This document shows positions 7,977 through 17,210 of a stretch of 64,000 nucleotides of DNA, one piece after another. The translations under genes were made by a program, and so were the position numbers. Where the stretch lies: positions 33,023-97,022 of the forward strand of contig NZ_JAERRK010000029.1 in NCBI RefSeq assembly GCF_016741775.1. Reading direction: 5' to 3'. This stretch comes from Streptomyces actinomycinicus. GTDB taxonomy: Bacteria; Actinomycetota; Actinomycetes; Streptomycetales; Streptomycetaceae. The stretch's first letter is position 1. The number at the start of each line of letters is the position of its first letter. The notes under the pieces were generated by a model. The model made no database searches. It had not been told where the DNA came from and saw nothing but the letters and a program-made list of their open reading frames with translations.

Positions 7977-9221
7977 GTGAGCACTCTCGAACGCGCCCGG
8001 TGCAGCCTCAAGGCCCATCCCCTCGCCCTGGACGCGGCCCTCGCGGCGGGCGTGCTCGCCTGCATGGTCGCCGGCTCCTTCGTCGCGCCGAAAGGCGCAC
8101 ACGGCGTCACCTGGGGAGTCCGCACCCCCGACGCCCTGAGCCTCCTCCTCATGCTGCTCGGTGCCGCGGCCCTCGTCTTCCGCCGCCGCTACCCCAGGGC
8201 CGTCCTCGCCGTCACCGGCACGGTCTCGCTCGTCGAGTGCGTCACCGGCGACCCGCGCACCCCCGTCGTGATGGCCGCCGTGATCGCCCTGTACACCGTC
8301 GCCTCCACCACCGACCGCCCCACCACCTGGCGCCTCGGTCTGCTGACCACGACCGCGCTCACCGCCGCCGCCATGCTCGGCGGCCCCCTGCCCTGGTACG
8401 CGCAGGAGAACCTCGCCGTCCTCGCCTGGACCGGTATCGGCGCCACCGCCGGAGACGCCGTGCGCAGCCGGCGCGCGGTCCTGCAGGCCGTCCGGGACCG
8501 TGCCGAACGGGCCGAACGCACCCGCGAGGAGGAGGCCCGCCGCCGGGTCGCCGAGGAGCGGCTGCGGATCGCCCGCGACCTGCACGACGTCGTCGCCCAC
8601 CACATCGCCCTGGTGAACGTGCAGGCCGGCGTCGCCGCCCATGTCATGGACAAGCGGCCCGACCAGGCCAAGGAGGCCCTCGCGCACGTCCGCACGGCCA
8701 GCCGCAGCGCGCTCGACGAACTCCGGGCGACGGTCGGACTGCTCCGCCAGAGCGGCGACCCCGAGGCCCCCACCGAACCCGCCCCCGGCCTGAGCCGGCT
8801 CGAGGAGCTGGCCGACACCTTCCGCAGTGCGGGCCTGCCCGTGGCCGTGGCCCGCACCGACGAGGGCACCGAACTGCCCGCCGCCGTCGACCTGGCCGCC
8901 TACCGGATCGTCCAGGAGGCCCTGACGAACGTCCGCAAGCACGCGGGACCGGGCGCGAGGGCCGAGGTCAGCGTCGTACGGGTGGGAGCGGACATCGAGG
9001 TCACCGTCCTGGACGACGGCCCGGGCGAGGCCACGGCCCCGGAGAGCGGCGGCGGGCACGGACTGCTCGGCATGCGTGAGCGGGTCGCCGCCCTCGGCGG
9101 CACGCTCACCACCGGGCCCCGCCACGGCGCCGGCTTCCGTGTCCATGCGATCCTGCCGGTCGACAGCCGCACCGAGACCCGCACCCACACCCGTACGACG
9201 GCACCCGGGGAGCCCGTATGA
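7977..9221 (+). CDS. NarL-type sensor histidine kinase
   Basis: This is a membrane sensor kinase of the HisKA_3 class. About five hydrophobic segments occupy residues 20-160, then a coiled linker, then the dimerisation motif ARDLHDVVAHH with phospho-acceptor His203. The C-terminal ATPase follows with the N-box EALTNVRKHA and the G-boxes DDGPG and GGGHGLLGMRERV. The frame is open far upstream through intergenic repeats, but GTG 7977 starts the first plausible protein (STLERARCSLKAHP). It overlaps the response regulator by ATGA, so the two are co-translated. The signal is unknown. Confidence 0.92.
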   Translation: MSTLERARCSLKAHPLALDAALAAGVLACMVAGSFVAPKGAHGVTWGVRTPDALSLLLMLLGAAALVFRRRYPRAVLAVTGTVSLVECVTGDPRTPVVMAAVIALYTVASTTDRPTTWRLGLLTTTALTAAAMLGGPLPWYAQENLAVLAWTGIGATAGDAVRSRRAVLQAVRDRAERAERTREEEARRRVAEERLRIARDLHDVVAHHIALVNVQAGVAAHVMDKRPDQAKEALAHVRTASRSALDELRATVGLLRQSGDPEAPTEPAPGLSRLEELADTFRSAGLPVAVARTDEGTELPAAVDLAAYRIVQEALTNVRKHAGPGARAEVSVVRVGADIEVTVLDDGPGEATAPESGGGHGLLGMRERVAALGGTLTTGPRHGAGFRVHAILPVDSRTETRTHTRTTAPGEPV

Positions 9222-9898
9222 CGATCCGTGTCCTGCTCGCCGACGACCAGGCCCTGCTGCGCAGCGCGTTCCGGGTGCTGGTCGACTCCGAGCCGGACAT
9301 GGAAGTGGTGGGGGAGGCCGCCGACGGTGCGCAGGCGGTCCGGCTGGCCAAGGAGCACGGGCCCGACGTCGTCCTCATGGACATCCGGATGCCCGGCACC
9401 GACGGCCTCGCCGCCACCCGGCTGATCAGCGCCGACCCGGCCCTCGCCCAGGTCCGCGTGGTCATCCTGACCACCTTCGAGGTGGACGACTACGTCGTGC
9501 AGGCTCTGCGCGCCGGCGCCTCCGGCTTCCTCGGCAAGGGCAGCGAGCCGGAGGAACTGCTGAGCGCCATCCGGGTCGCGGCGGGCGGCGAGGCGCTGCT
9601 GTCCCCGGCCGCCACCAAGGGCCTGATCGCCCGCTTCCTGGCCCGGGGAGACGACGGCGACGGCCCCGACCCGGCCCGGTCGGAGCGGCTCGGCACGCTC
9701 ACCGGCCGGGAGCGGGAGGTCCTCGTCCAGGTCGCCGGCGGTCACTCCAACGACGAGATCGCCGAGCGTCTGGAGGTCAGCCCGCTGACGGTGAAGACGC
9801 ACGTCAACCGGGCCATGGCCAAGCTGGGCGCCCGGGACCGGGCCCAGCTGGTCGTGATCGCGTACGAGTCCGGGCTGGTCCGTCCGAGGATGGACTGA
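9218..9898 (+). CDS. NarL/FixJ-family response regulator
   Basis: This is the partner of the kinase just upstream. The receiver domain (1-120) has the acid pair Asp9-Asp10, phospho-site Asp55 in VLMDIRMPG, and the conserved Thr and Lys (ILTTFE, GFLGKGS). A LuxR-type helix-turn-helix follows at about 160-220 (LTGREREVLVQVAGG, SPLTVKTHVNRAMAKL). The RND transporter gene 188 nt downstream is the obvious candidate target. No operator could be defined in that gap, which holds only a weak palindrome around GGAAGCGGAAGC. Confidence 0.94.
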   Translation: MTIRVLLADDQALLRSAFRVLVDSEPDMEVVGEAADGAQAVRLAKEHGPDVVLMDIRMPGTDGLAATRLISADPALAQVRVVILTTFEVDDYVVQALRAGASGFLGKGSEPEELLSAIRVAAGGEALLSPAATKGLIARFLARGDDGDGPDPARSERLGTLTGREREVLVQVAGGHSNDEIAERLEVSPLTVKTHVNRAMAKLGARDRAQLVVIAYESGLVRPRMD

Positions 9899-10086
9899 TC
9901 TCCACCCGCGTGTACTGCGCGGGGAGTAGGGACCGGATAAGGAACGGGACCTGGGGCCTACGGATCGGCGTCCGGTGATGGCTCAAGGTGGTGCGGTGGG
10001 CGCTCACCTGCGCGTCCGCGACGCCGACTCTTCCCCGCACGGAAGCGGAAGCACTTCTGCCGCTCACAGAAGAGAGACCCTGATCC

Positions 10087-13000
10087 ATGTCCTGGCTGTC
10101 GAGATTCAGCCTCGCGCAACGGGCCCTCATCGGGCTCATGTCGATCGTCGCGCTCGTCTTCGGGCTGATCGCGATACCCCAGATCAAGCAGCAACTCCTG
10201 CCCACCATCAACCTGCCCATGGTGTCGGTCATCGCGCCGTACCAGGGTGCCGCGCCGGACGTCGTGGAGAAGCAGGTCGTCGAGCCCATCGAGGACAGCC
10301 TCCAGGGCGTCGACGGCCTCACCGGCGTCACCTCCACGGCGAGCGAGGGCAACGCCGTGATCATGGCGTCCTTCGACTACGACGACGACACCAAGCGGCT
10401 CGTCACCGACGTCCAGCAGGCCGTCAACCGGGCCCGCGCCCAGCTGCCGGACGACGTCGAACCGCAGGTCGTCTCCGGTTCCACCGACGACATGCCGACC
10501 GTGGTGCTCGCGGTCACCTCCGGCAAGGACCAGCAGGCCCTCGCCGACCAGCTGGACAGGACCGTCGTACCCACCCTGAAGGACATCGACGGCGTCGGCC
10601 GCGTCCAGGTGGCCGGCGTCCGCGACCTCCAGGTCGCCGTCACCCCGGACGACGCGAAGCTCGCCCGGGCCGGCCTCACCTCCGCGGCTCTCGGCCAGGC
10701 CCTGCAGGCGGGCGGCGCGACCGTCCCGGCGGGTTCCTTCGACGAGGACGGCGCCAACCGCACCGTCCAGGTCGGCGGCGGCTTCACTTCCCTGAAGCAG
10801 ATCAGGGACCTCATGGTCACCGGGGAGGGCGTCGAGAAGCCCGTACGCCTCGGTGACGTGGCCACCGTCAAGGAGCGGCCGGCCCCGGCCGACTCCCTCA
10901 CCCGCACCGACGGCCGGCCCAGCCTCGCCGTCAACGTGACCATGGACCACGACGGCAGCGCGGTCTCCATCTCGAACGCCGTCAAGGACAAGCTGCCCGG
11001 TCTGCGGGAGGACCTCGGCGCCGACGCGAAGCTCACGGTCGTCAGCGACCAGGGCCCCGCGGTGTCCAAGTCCATCAAGGGCCTGACCACGGAGGGCGGG
11101 CTCGGCCTGCTCTTCGCCGTCCTGGTGATCCTGGTCTTCCTCGCCTCGGTCCGCTCGACCCTGGTCACGGCGGTGTCCATCCCGCTGTCCGTCGTCCTCG
11201 CGCTCATCGTGCTGTGGACCCGCGGTCTCTCCCTGAACATGCTCACGCTCGGCGCGCTGACCATCGCCATCGGCCGGGTCGTCGACGACTCGATCGTGGT
11301 CCTGGAGAACATCAAGCGGCACCTCGGCTACGGCGAGGAGCGCAGGGACGCGATCCTCACGGCGGTGCGCGAGGTGGCCGGCGCGGTCACCTCCTCCACC
11401 CTCACCACGGTCGCCGTGTTCCTGCCGATCGGCCTGGTCGGCGGCATGGTGGGTGCCCTGTTCGGCTCGTTCAGCATCACGGTGACGGCGGCCCTGCTCG
11501 CCTCCCTGCTGGTGTCGCTGACGGTCGTACCGGTCTTGTCCTACTGGTTCCTGCGCGCGCCCAGGAACACCCCCGAGGACGCGGCGGAGGCCCGCCGCAA
11601 GGCCGAGGAGAAGGAGGCGAACAGCCGCCTCCAGCGGATCTACGTCCCCGTCCTGCGCTTCGCCACCCGCCGCCGGCTCACCAGCGTGCTGATCGCGGTG
11701 GTCGTCCTGGTGCTCACGTTCGGCATGTCCGGACTGCTGAAGACCAACTTCTTCGACCAGGGCGAGCAGGAAGTCCTCACCGTCAAGCAGGAGCTGAAGC
11801 CCGGTACGAGCCTCGCGGCCACCGACGCGCAGGCGAAGCGGGTGGAGAAGCTGCTCGACTCCACCGACGGCGTCAAGGACTACCAGGTCACCGTCGGGTC
11901 CTCCGGCTTCATGGCGGCCTTCGGCGGCGGCACCGACACCAACCAGGCGTCGTACCAGGTCATGCTGAAGGACTCGGCGTCCTACGAGGACGTGCAGGAC
12001 CGGATCGAGGACGGGCTGAAGAAGCTCCGCGGCATCGGCACGACCACCGTGTCCGCCGGTGACGGCTTCGGCAACCAGGACCTCAGCGTCGTGGTGAAGG
12101 CCTCCGACCCGCAGGTGCTGCGGACGGCGGCCGAGCAGGTCCGCTCGACCGTGGCCGGCCTCGACCACGTCACGGACGTCACCAGCGACCTGGCGCAGAG
12201 CGTCCCGCGGATCTCGGTGAAGGCCAACTCCAAGGCGGCCGCGGCCGGGTTCGACGACCAGAAGCTGGGCGCGGCGGTGGCCCAGGCAGTACGCGGTACG
12301 ACGACCGCCAAGGCGGTCCTCGACGACACCGAGCGCGACGTCGTCGTGAAGTCGGCCAGGCCCGCGACCACCCTGGCCGAGCTGAGGAACCTGCGCCTCG
12401 GCCCGGTGAAGCTCGGTGCCGTCGCCAAGGTCGAGCTGGTGGACGGCCCGGTGTCGATGACCCGTATCGACGGTCAGCGCGCGGCCACGATCACGGCCAA
12501 GCCGACCGGTGACAACACGGGCGCGATCAGCACCAAGCTCCAGTCGAAGATCAAGGGACTGAAGCTGCCCGCGGGTGCCACGGCCGAGATCGGCGGTGTC
12601 TCCTCCGACCAGGACGACGCGTTCAAGAACCTGGGCCTGGCCATGCTGGCGGCCATCGCGATCGTCTTCATGCTGCTGGTCGCGACGTTCCGGTCGCTCG
12701 CCCAGCCGCTGATCCTGCTGGTCTCGGTCCCGTTCGCGGCGACGGGCGCGATCGGCCTGCTGGTCGCCACCGGCACCCCGATGGGCGTACCCGCCATGAT
12801 CGGCATGCTGATGCTGATCGGCATCGTGGTGACCAACGCGATCGTGCTGATCGACCTGATCAACCAGTACCGCGGTCAGGGCTACGGCGTCGTGGAAGCC
12901 GTCGTCGAGGGCGGCCGGCACCGCCTGCGTCCCATCCTGATGACGGCGCTGGCGACCATCTTCGCCCTGCTGCCCATGGCACTGGGCGTCACCGGCGAGG

Positions 13001-13188
13001 GCGGCTTCATCGCCCAGCCGCTGGCCGTGGTCGTCATCGGCGGCCTGATCACCTCCACCCTCCTGACCCTCCTCCTCGTCCCGACGCTCTACGCCATGCT
13101 GGAACTCCGCAAGGAGCGCCGGGCGAAGAAGCGGGCCGCCAAGAAGCAGGCGAAGACGGAGAAGGCGCCGCAGCCGGCCGGCGTCTGA
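10087..13188 (+). CDS. RND superfamily efflux transporter (AcrB/HAE1-like)
   Basis: This is a proton-driven exporter of 1033 residues, the normal AcrB length. TM1 at about 12-30 is followed by a large extracytoplasmic loop with the porter repeats (LPTINLPMVSVIAPYQG, VVEKQVVEPIED). The proton-relay pair Asp400-Asp401 lies in GRVVDDSIVV, and six more helices follow near 335-490. A second half repeats the pattern from about 535. The AcrB TM10 lysine position reads asparagine here (IDLINQY). There is no membrane-fusion or outer-membrane partner gene, as expected for a monoderm. It lies downstream of a two-component system that may control it. The substrate is unknown. Confidence 0.93.
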   Translation: MSWLSRFSLAQRALIGLMSIVALVFGLIAIPQIKQQLLPTINLPMVSVIAPYQGAAPDVVEKQVVEPIEDSLQGVDGLTGVTSTASEGNAVIMASFDYDDDTKRLVTDVQQAVNRARAQLPDDVEPQVVSGSTDDMPTVVLAVTSGKDQQALADQLDRTVVPTLKDIDGVGRVQVAGVRDLQVAVTPDDAKLARAGLTSAALGQALQAGGATVPAGSFDEDGANRTVQVGGGFTSLKQIRDLMVTGEGVEKPVRLGDVATVKERPAPADSLTRTDGRPSLAVNVTMDHDGSAVSISNAVKDKLPGLREDLGADAKLTVVSDQGPAVSKSIKGLTTEGGLGLLFAVLVILVFLASVRSTLVTAVSIPLSVVLALIVLWTRGLSLNMLTLGALTIAIGRVVDDSIVVLENIKRHLGYGEERRDAILTAVREVAGAVTSSTLTTVAVFLPIGLVGGMVGALFGSFSITVTAALLASLLVSLTVVPVLSYWFLRAPRNTPEDAAEARRKAEEKEANSRLQRIYVPVLRFATRRRLTSVLIAVVVLVLTFGMSGLLKTNFFDQGEQEVLTVKQELKPGTSLAATDAQAKRVEKLLDSTDGVKDYQVTVGSSGFMAAFGGGTDTNQASYQVMLKDSASYEDVQDRIEDGLKKLRGIGTTTVSAGDGFGNQDLSVVVKASDPQVLRTAAEQVRSTVAGLDHVTDVTSDLAQSVPRISVKANSKAAAAGFDDQKLGAAVAQAVRGTTTAKAVLDDTERDVVVKSARPATTLAELRNLRLGPVKLGAVAKVELVDGPVSMTRIDGQRAATITAKPTGDNTGAISTKLQSKIKGLKLPAGATAEIGGVSSDQDDAFKNLGLAMLAAIAIVFMLLVATFRSLAQPLILLVSVPFAATGAIGLLVATGTPMGVPAMIGMLMLIGIVVTNAIVLIDLINQYRGQGYGVVEAVVEGGRHRLRPILMTALATIFALLPMALGVTGEGGFIAQPLAVVVIGGLITSTLLTLLLVPTLYAMLELRKERRAKKRAAKKQAKTEKAPQPAGV

Positions 13189-13345
13189 CCGCGGGGAAAC
13201 CCGACGGCACGAGGACCGCGGGGAAACCCGACGGCACGAGGACCGCGGGGAAACCCGACGGCACGAGGACCGCGGGGAAACCTGACCGCGTGAGGACCGC
13301 GGGGAAACCCGACGGCATGAGGAATCGCAGGGAAACCTGAACGGC
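13187..13345. repeat. 27-bp tandem repeats after the RND gene
   Basis: Five copies of about 27 bp built on GACCGCGGGGAAACCCGACG, plus a sixth degenerate copy, start at the RND stop codon. The first three are identical; the later ones carry single changes. No open reading frame, spacer or cas gene accompanies them, so they are not CRISPR. Confidence 0.9.
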
Positions 13346-13351
13346 ATGAGG

Positions 13352-13383
13352 AAGGGCCGGGCCCCGTACGGGACCCGGCCCTT
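13352..13383. terminator. Bidirectional terminator between the RND gene and nadA
   Basis: AAGGGCCGGG and CCCGGCCCTT pair around CCCCGTACGGGA, with one C-A mismatch before a further 4 bp of stem. It lies in a convergent gap and should stop transcripts from both sides. Confidence 0.85.
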
Positions 13384-13439
13384 TCGCGCGGGCTGCGGCA
13401 GACGTGCCGCGTGAGCCGCGGCAAGCCCGTCCGCGCGGG

Positions 13440-14624
13440 CTACGGCAGCGCCAGCATGCGCTCCAGCGCCAGCTTCGCGAAGGCCTCCGTCTCCTTGTCG
13501 ACCTCGATGCGGTTGACCAGGTTGCCCTCGGCCAGGGACTCCAGGGCCCAGACCAGGTGGGGCAGGTCGATGCGGTTCATGGTCGAGCAGAAGCAGACCG
13601 TCTTGTCGAGGAAGACGATCTCCTTGCCCTCGGGCGCGAAACGATTCGCCAGGCGGCGGACCAGGTTCAGCTCCGTGCCGATGGCCCACTTGGAGCCGGC
13701 CGGGGCGGCCTCCAGGGCCTTGATGATGTACTCGGTCGAGCCGACGTAGTCCGCGGCGGCCACGACCTCGTGCTTGCACTCCGGGTGGACCAGGACGTTC
13801 ACCCCGGGGATGCGCTCACGGACGTCGTTGACCGAGTCCAGGCTGAAGCGCCCGTGGACCGAGCAGTGCCCGCGCCACAGGATCATCTTCGCGGCGCGCA
13901 GCTCGTCCGCGGTCAGGCCGCCGTTCGGCTTGTGCGGGTTGTAGACCACGCAGTCGTCCAGGGACATGCCCATGTCGCGGACGGCGGTGTTGCGGCCCAG
14001 GTGCTGGTCGGGCAGGAAGAGCACCTTCTCGCCCTGCTCGAAGGCCCAGTCCAGGGCGCGCTTGGCGTTGGACGAGGTGCAGATCGTGCCGCCGTGCTTG
14101 CCGGTGAACGCCTTGATGTCGGCGGAGGAGTTCATGTACGAGACGGGAACCACCTGCTCGGCGACGCCCGCCTCGGTCAGCACGTCCCAGCACTCCGCGA
14201 CCTGCTCGGCCGTCGCCATGTCGGCCATGGAGCAGCCGGCGGCCAGGTCCGGCAGGACGACCTTCTGGTCGTCCGAGGTGAGGATGTCCGCCGACTCCGC
14301 CATGAAGTGCACACCGCAGAAGACGATGTACTCGGCCTCCGGGCGCGCGGCCGCGTCCCGGGCCAGCTTGAAGGAGTCGCCCGTGACGTCGGCGAACTGG
14401 ATGACCTCGTCGCGCTGGTAGTGGTGGCCGAGCACGAAGACCTTGTCGCCGAGCTTCTCCTTGGCCGCGCGGGCGCGCTCGACCAGGTCGGGGTCGGACG
14501 GCGAGGGCAGGTCACCGGGACACTCGACGCCCCGCTCGCTCTTCGGGTCGGCCTCGCGGCCGAGCAGCAACAGGGCGAGCGGAGTCGGCTGTACGTCGAG
14601 GTCCGGGGTCTGGGCGGTGGTCAC
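13440..14624 (-). CDS. nadA: Quinolinate synthase NadA
   Basis: NadA condenses iminoaspartate and dihydroxyacetone phosphate to quinolinate for de novo NAD synthesis and needs a [4Fe-4S] cluster. The protein (394 aa) is the long form of the family. Conserved blocks are VLGHHYQRDEV (64-74), FCGVHFMAES with Cys103, GHCSVHGRF with Cys254, HPEC with Cys283, and CFCSTMN (344-350); these include the three cluster ligands. GTG 14624 follows AAAGGG and fits the family N-terminus; GTG 14633 would add three residues. nadB and nadC are not adjacent. The promoter carries three operator-like sites. Confidence 0.96.
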   Translation of the reverse strand: MTTAQTPDLDVQPTPLALLLLGREADPKSERGVECPGDLPSPSDPDLVERARAAKEKLGDKVFVLGHHYQRDEVIQFADVTGDSFKLARDAAARPEAEYIVFCGVHFMAESADILTSDDQKVVLPDLAAGCSMADMATAEQVAECWDVLTEAGVAEQVVPVSYMNSSADIKAFTGKHGGTICTSSNAKRALDWAFEQGEKVLFLPDQHLGRNTAVRDMGMSLDDCVVYNPHKPNGGLTADELRAAKMILWRGHCSVHGRFSLDSVNDVRERIPGVNVLVHPECKHEVVAAADYVGSTEYIIKALEAAPAGSKWAIGTELNLVRRLANRFAPEGKEIVFLDKTVCFCSTMNRIDLPHLVWALESLAEGNLVNRIEVDKETEAFAKLALERMLALP

Positions 14625-14646
14625 GACACACACCCTTTCTACTTTT

Positions 14647-14716
14647 CGTCTAACTGACGCTATCTATCATAACTGCTTCACGTCACTTTGACGATGGCCA
14701 TAGCGTCTATGTGACG
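14647..14716. promoter_or_regulatory. nadA promoter with three CGTC-N4-TGACG palindromes
   Basis: Three 13-bp sites, CGTCTAACTGACG (14647-14659), CGTCACTTTGACG (14681-14693) and CGTCTATGTGACG (14704-14716), surround a minus-strand -10 box TATGAT (14671 to 14666). The middle site overlaps the expected -35 position (TCGTCA). Local AT content is unusually high. The arrangement looks like a repressor-controlled nadA promoter; the regulator is not identifiable here. Confidence 0.65.
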
Positions 14717-14887
14717 TGAATCCCGCCGACGTCCCTCGGTGGGGCGCTGTCCGCGCCCGCGGGCGTGTGCGAGCATGAGAAAGGAACCACAACGCGACCA
14801 CGCGAATGCCCGGCCCGGAATGAATCCGCGGAAACGCCGGTTGCACTCGTCGGCAAGCAGTCTCCGTACAACCCGGGAGAGATGTAG

Positions 14888-15244
14888 ATGTCCGTATCGG
14901 ACGAGACCACCACCGTCACCGACGGCATCATCCTGACCGACGCCGCCGCGGCCAAGGTCAAGGCCCTGCTCGACCAGGAAGGCCGCGACGACCTGGCGCT
15001 GCGCGTCGCCGTCCAGCCCGGCGGTTGCTCCGGCCTGCGCTACCAGCTCTTCTTCGACGAGCGCGCGCTCGACGGGGACGTGGAGAAGGACTTCGACGGG
15101 GTCAAGGTCGTCACGGACCGCATGAGCGCTCCGTACCTGGGCGGCGCCACCATCGACTTCGTGGACACGATCGAGAAGCAGGGCTTCACGATCGACAACC
15201 CGAACGCGACCGGCTCCTGCGCCTGCGGCGACTCGTTCAGCTGA
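14888..15244 (+). CDS. erpA: Iron-sulfur cluster insertion protein ErpA (HesB/IscA type)
   Basis: This A-type carrier delivers Fe-S clusters to apo-enzymes. The 118-residue protein has the three invariant cysteines of the family: Cys47 in GGCSGLRYQ, and Cys111 and Cys113 in SCACGDSF. The ATG at 14888 follows GGGAGAG. It is divergent from nadA, whose product needs a [4Fe-4S] cluster, so the pairing makes physiological sense. A strong terminator follows. Confidence 0.95.
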   Translation: MSVSDETTTVTDGIILTDAAAAKVKALLDQEGRDDLALRVAVQPGGCSGLRYQLFFDERALDGDVEKDFDGVKVVTDRMSAPYLGGATIDFVDTIEKQGFTIDNPNATGSCACGDSFS

Positions 15245-15273
15245 GCCGACGGCAGAGCCCGACGGTGTGAAAT

Positions 15274-15311
15274 GAAGGCGGCGGCCCCCTGCACGGGGGG
15301 CCGCCGCCTTC
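15274..15311. terminator. Terminator after erpA
   Basis: A perfect stem GAAGGCGGCGGCCCCC with its complement around TGCAC. There is no U-tract, which is common in Streptomyces. It may also serve the convergent large membrane protein gene. Confidence 0.85.
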
Positions 15312-15386
15312 GCCGTCCGGAGGAGCCGGCCGTGCCCGGGAGCCGAAAGCGTGACGGGCCTGGGGAGCCGGAAGGGCGCCGTGCGG

Positions 15387-17210
15387 TCAGCGCGGCTGCG
15401 CCGACGAGTCCGGCTTCAGCGAACCCGGCTTCGCCCGCCGGATCTCCTTGCCGCCGGTCCCGACCACCGTCCGCCCGTCCAGCGGCGCGTCCAGCCGTAC
15501 GGTCTTCACGTACTCCTGGGCGATGAGCACGCACACCTTGCCCGGCCACGGCGTCTCCGTGACCCGCACGGTCACCCGGCCGTCACTCTCCTGCGCCGAC
15601 GTCCGGTAGTCCGCGCAGACCCCGCCGTAGAAGCTCACCAGCAGCGTCCTGTCGTCAGCGGCCGTGTACGCGTTCACCTTCACGCTGCGGCTCTTACGGG
15701 GCGCCCCGGACGTCTCCGGTGCTGAGGGCGAGGAGGACGACGAGGGTGGCGAGGGCGACGAGGGCAGGGACGAGGCCGGGGGCAGGGAAGGGGAGGGGGA
15801 CGAAGGCGAGGACGCCGACGCCAGGTACTCGGGGTCGACCGCCGGATACGTCACCGTGAAGCTGTCGTCCGCCAGTGACCCGCGCGCCTGGAACAGCCAC
15901 GACGGCACCAGCGTCTGCCGCCCGCCGACGGACTGCGCGGCCAGCCCGAACACGGCCTTCTCCACGGTGACCGTGTTCCCGTCCCGCCCGGGCGCCCCGG
16001 TGGACGCCCCGCACGGCTGCTCCAGCCGGTCCTTCAGCGGCACCGGGCTGGCACAGCCGCCGATCCCCATCCGGTGGTCCCGCTTCGTCGCCCCGTTCAT
16101 CAGCTCCAGCGCCTTCCCGGCGCCCACCACGGGATACGTGTCGCCCTTCACCGGCGTCGCCAGCAGCCCGTGGCCGCCGACGAGCACGCCCTTGCGGTCC
16201 ACGGTCAGCCCGGTCGTCCAGCCGTACGTGGGCAGCCCGCCGATCACCGGGTCGGCGTTGACCACCCGCTGGGCGCCCATGACCTGGCTCGCATCGATCT
16301 TCGCGTCGTCCAGTCCCGCCGCCTTCAGCACGGGAGCCGCCGCTTTCTCGGCCGCCGCCACGCTCACCGGTTCGCCGGCCGGAGCGCCCGGGTCCTGAGC
16401 GCAGACGGTCACCTTGCGGCAGTTGTCGGTGCCGGGGGCGAACCGGCTGAAGGTCCAGCTGCCCGGCGCGTCCCGGTTCACCTGGAGGCTCGGCCCCGTG
16501 CCGTCCTGCCCGCCGACCCGCCAGGTCCGCCCCTCGGCCACGGGTGTCCCGGTCACCCCGAGCGCCTGCGCCAGCCGTGCCGCCTGCTCCCGGCCGACCT
16601 CGGCCCCCGGCTCGTACACCGGCGCCGAACCGGGCCCGTCCGGCAGCTCGCCCTGTGCCACGTACCGGGCGCCGTACGGGTCCGGTTCGCCGGGTGCGAT
16701 ACCGCCGGTGCCGTCGGCCGCCCAGCCGTCCAGGGTGAGCGGCGGGGGAGTGGCACCGCCGGATGCGGCCGGGCCGCCGTCCGTACGGCCACCGGTGCCG
16801 TTGGTGGCGGCGAGGTACGCCCCACCGCCGCCCACCAGCAGCACGGCCGCGGCGGCGACGAGCGCGACGGTGCCGGACGACCGCCGGCGCCCGCCCGGAC
16901 CGCCAGGGCCGCCCGGGCCGCCAGGGCCGTCCAGGCCGTCCTCGCTGTCCGGGCCGTTCGGGTGGGCCGGGCCGTCCGGGGACTCGGCCCGATCGGAGGC
17001 CTCCGGCGCCTCAGGGGCCTCAGCGGCCTCGGCGGCCTCCGGAGCCTCGGAGGACTCGGCGGTACGGTCCCCTGCGATCCCCGAAGCCCCGGTGGCCGCG
17101 GAAGCCCCGGTGGCCTCCGGGGGCTCGGGCGTACGGGCCTCGGCCGCATGTTCCTCGGATGCCTTCGGAACCTCCGCGTTCCCGGAGTCCTCAGGCCGCT
17201 CGGTGTTCAC
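15387..17210 (-). CDS. Large single-pass membrane protein with extracytoplasmic domain, function unknown
   Basis: The 607-residue protein has a low-complexity acidic cytoplasmic part rich in Ala, Glu and Pro (1-90), a Gly-Pro run, one transmembrane helix after GGRRRSSGTVALVAAAAVLL (about 110-130), and an extracytoplasmic region with six to eight cysteines that may pair (DNCRKVTVCAQD, GGCASP, EQPCGAST). A Ser/Pro-rich stretch near 480-510 precedes a final small domain containing YGGVCADYRTSAQE. I do not recognise a catalytic motif. Such proteins are usually named large membrane protein in Streptomyces. A cell-wall or secretion role would be a guess. Confidence 0.8.
   Translation of the reverse strand: MNTERPEDSGNAEVPKASEEHAAEARTPEPPEATGASAATGASGIAGDRTAESSEAPEAAEAAEAPEAPEASDRAESPDGPAHPNGPDSEDGLDGPGGPGGPGGPGGRRRSSGTVALVAAAAVLLVGGGGAYLAATNGTGGRTDGGPAASGGATPPPLTLDGWAADGTGGIAPGEPDPYGARYVAQGELPDGPGSAPVYEPGAEVGREQAARLAQALGVTGTPVAEGRTWRVGGQDGTGPSLQVNRDAPGSWTFSRFAPGTDNCRKVTVCAQDPGAPAGEPVSVAAAEKAAAPVLKAAGLDDAKIDASQVMGAQRVVNADPVIGGLPTYGWTTGLTVDRKGVLVGGHGLLATPVKGDTYPVVGAGKALELMNGATKRDHRMGIGGCASPVPLKDRLEQPCGASTGAPGRDGNTVTVEKAVFGLAAQSVGGRQTLVPSWLFQARGSLADDSFTVTYPAVDPEYLASASSPSSPSPSLPPASSLPSSPSPPSSSSSPSAPETSGAPRKSRSVKVNAYTAADDRTLLVSFYGGVCADYRTSAQESDGRVTVRVTETPWPGKVCVLIAQEYVKTVRLDAPLDGRTVVGTGGKEIRRAKPGSLKPDSSAQPR

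Noticed and set aside
4793..8152. Long minus-strand open frame across pspA and the DUF3616 gene
   Set aside because: Its translation is a mixture of antisense sequence without domains; the strong real genes on other frames explain the open stretch.
13187..13345. Regular repeats resembling a CRISPR array
   Set aside because: Units are contiguous with no unique spacers, and no cas genes are nearby.
9958..13779. Very long minus-strand open frame (about 1270 codons)
   Set aside because: It is antisense to the RND gene and part of nadA, its translation is Arg/Gly/His-rich low-complexity sequence, and it has no start context. It arises from high GC.
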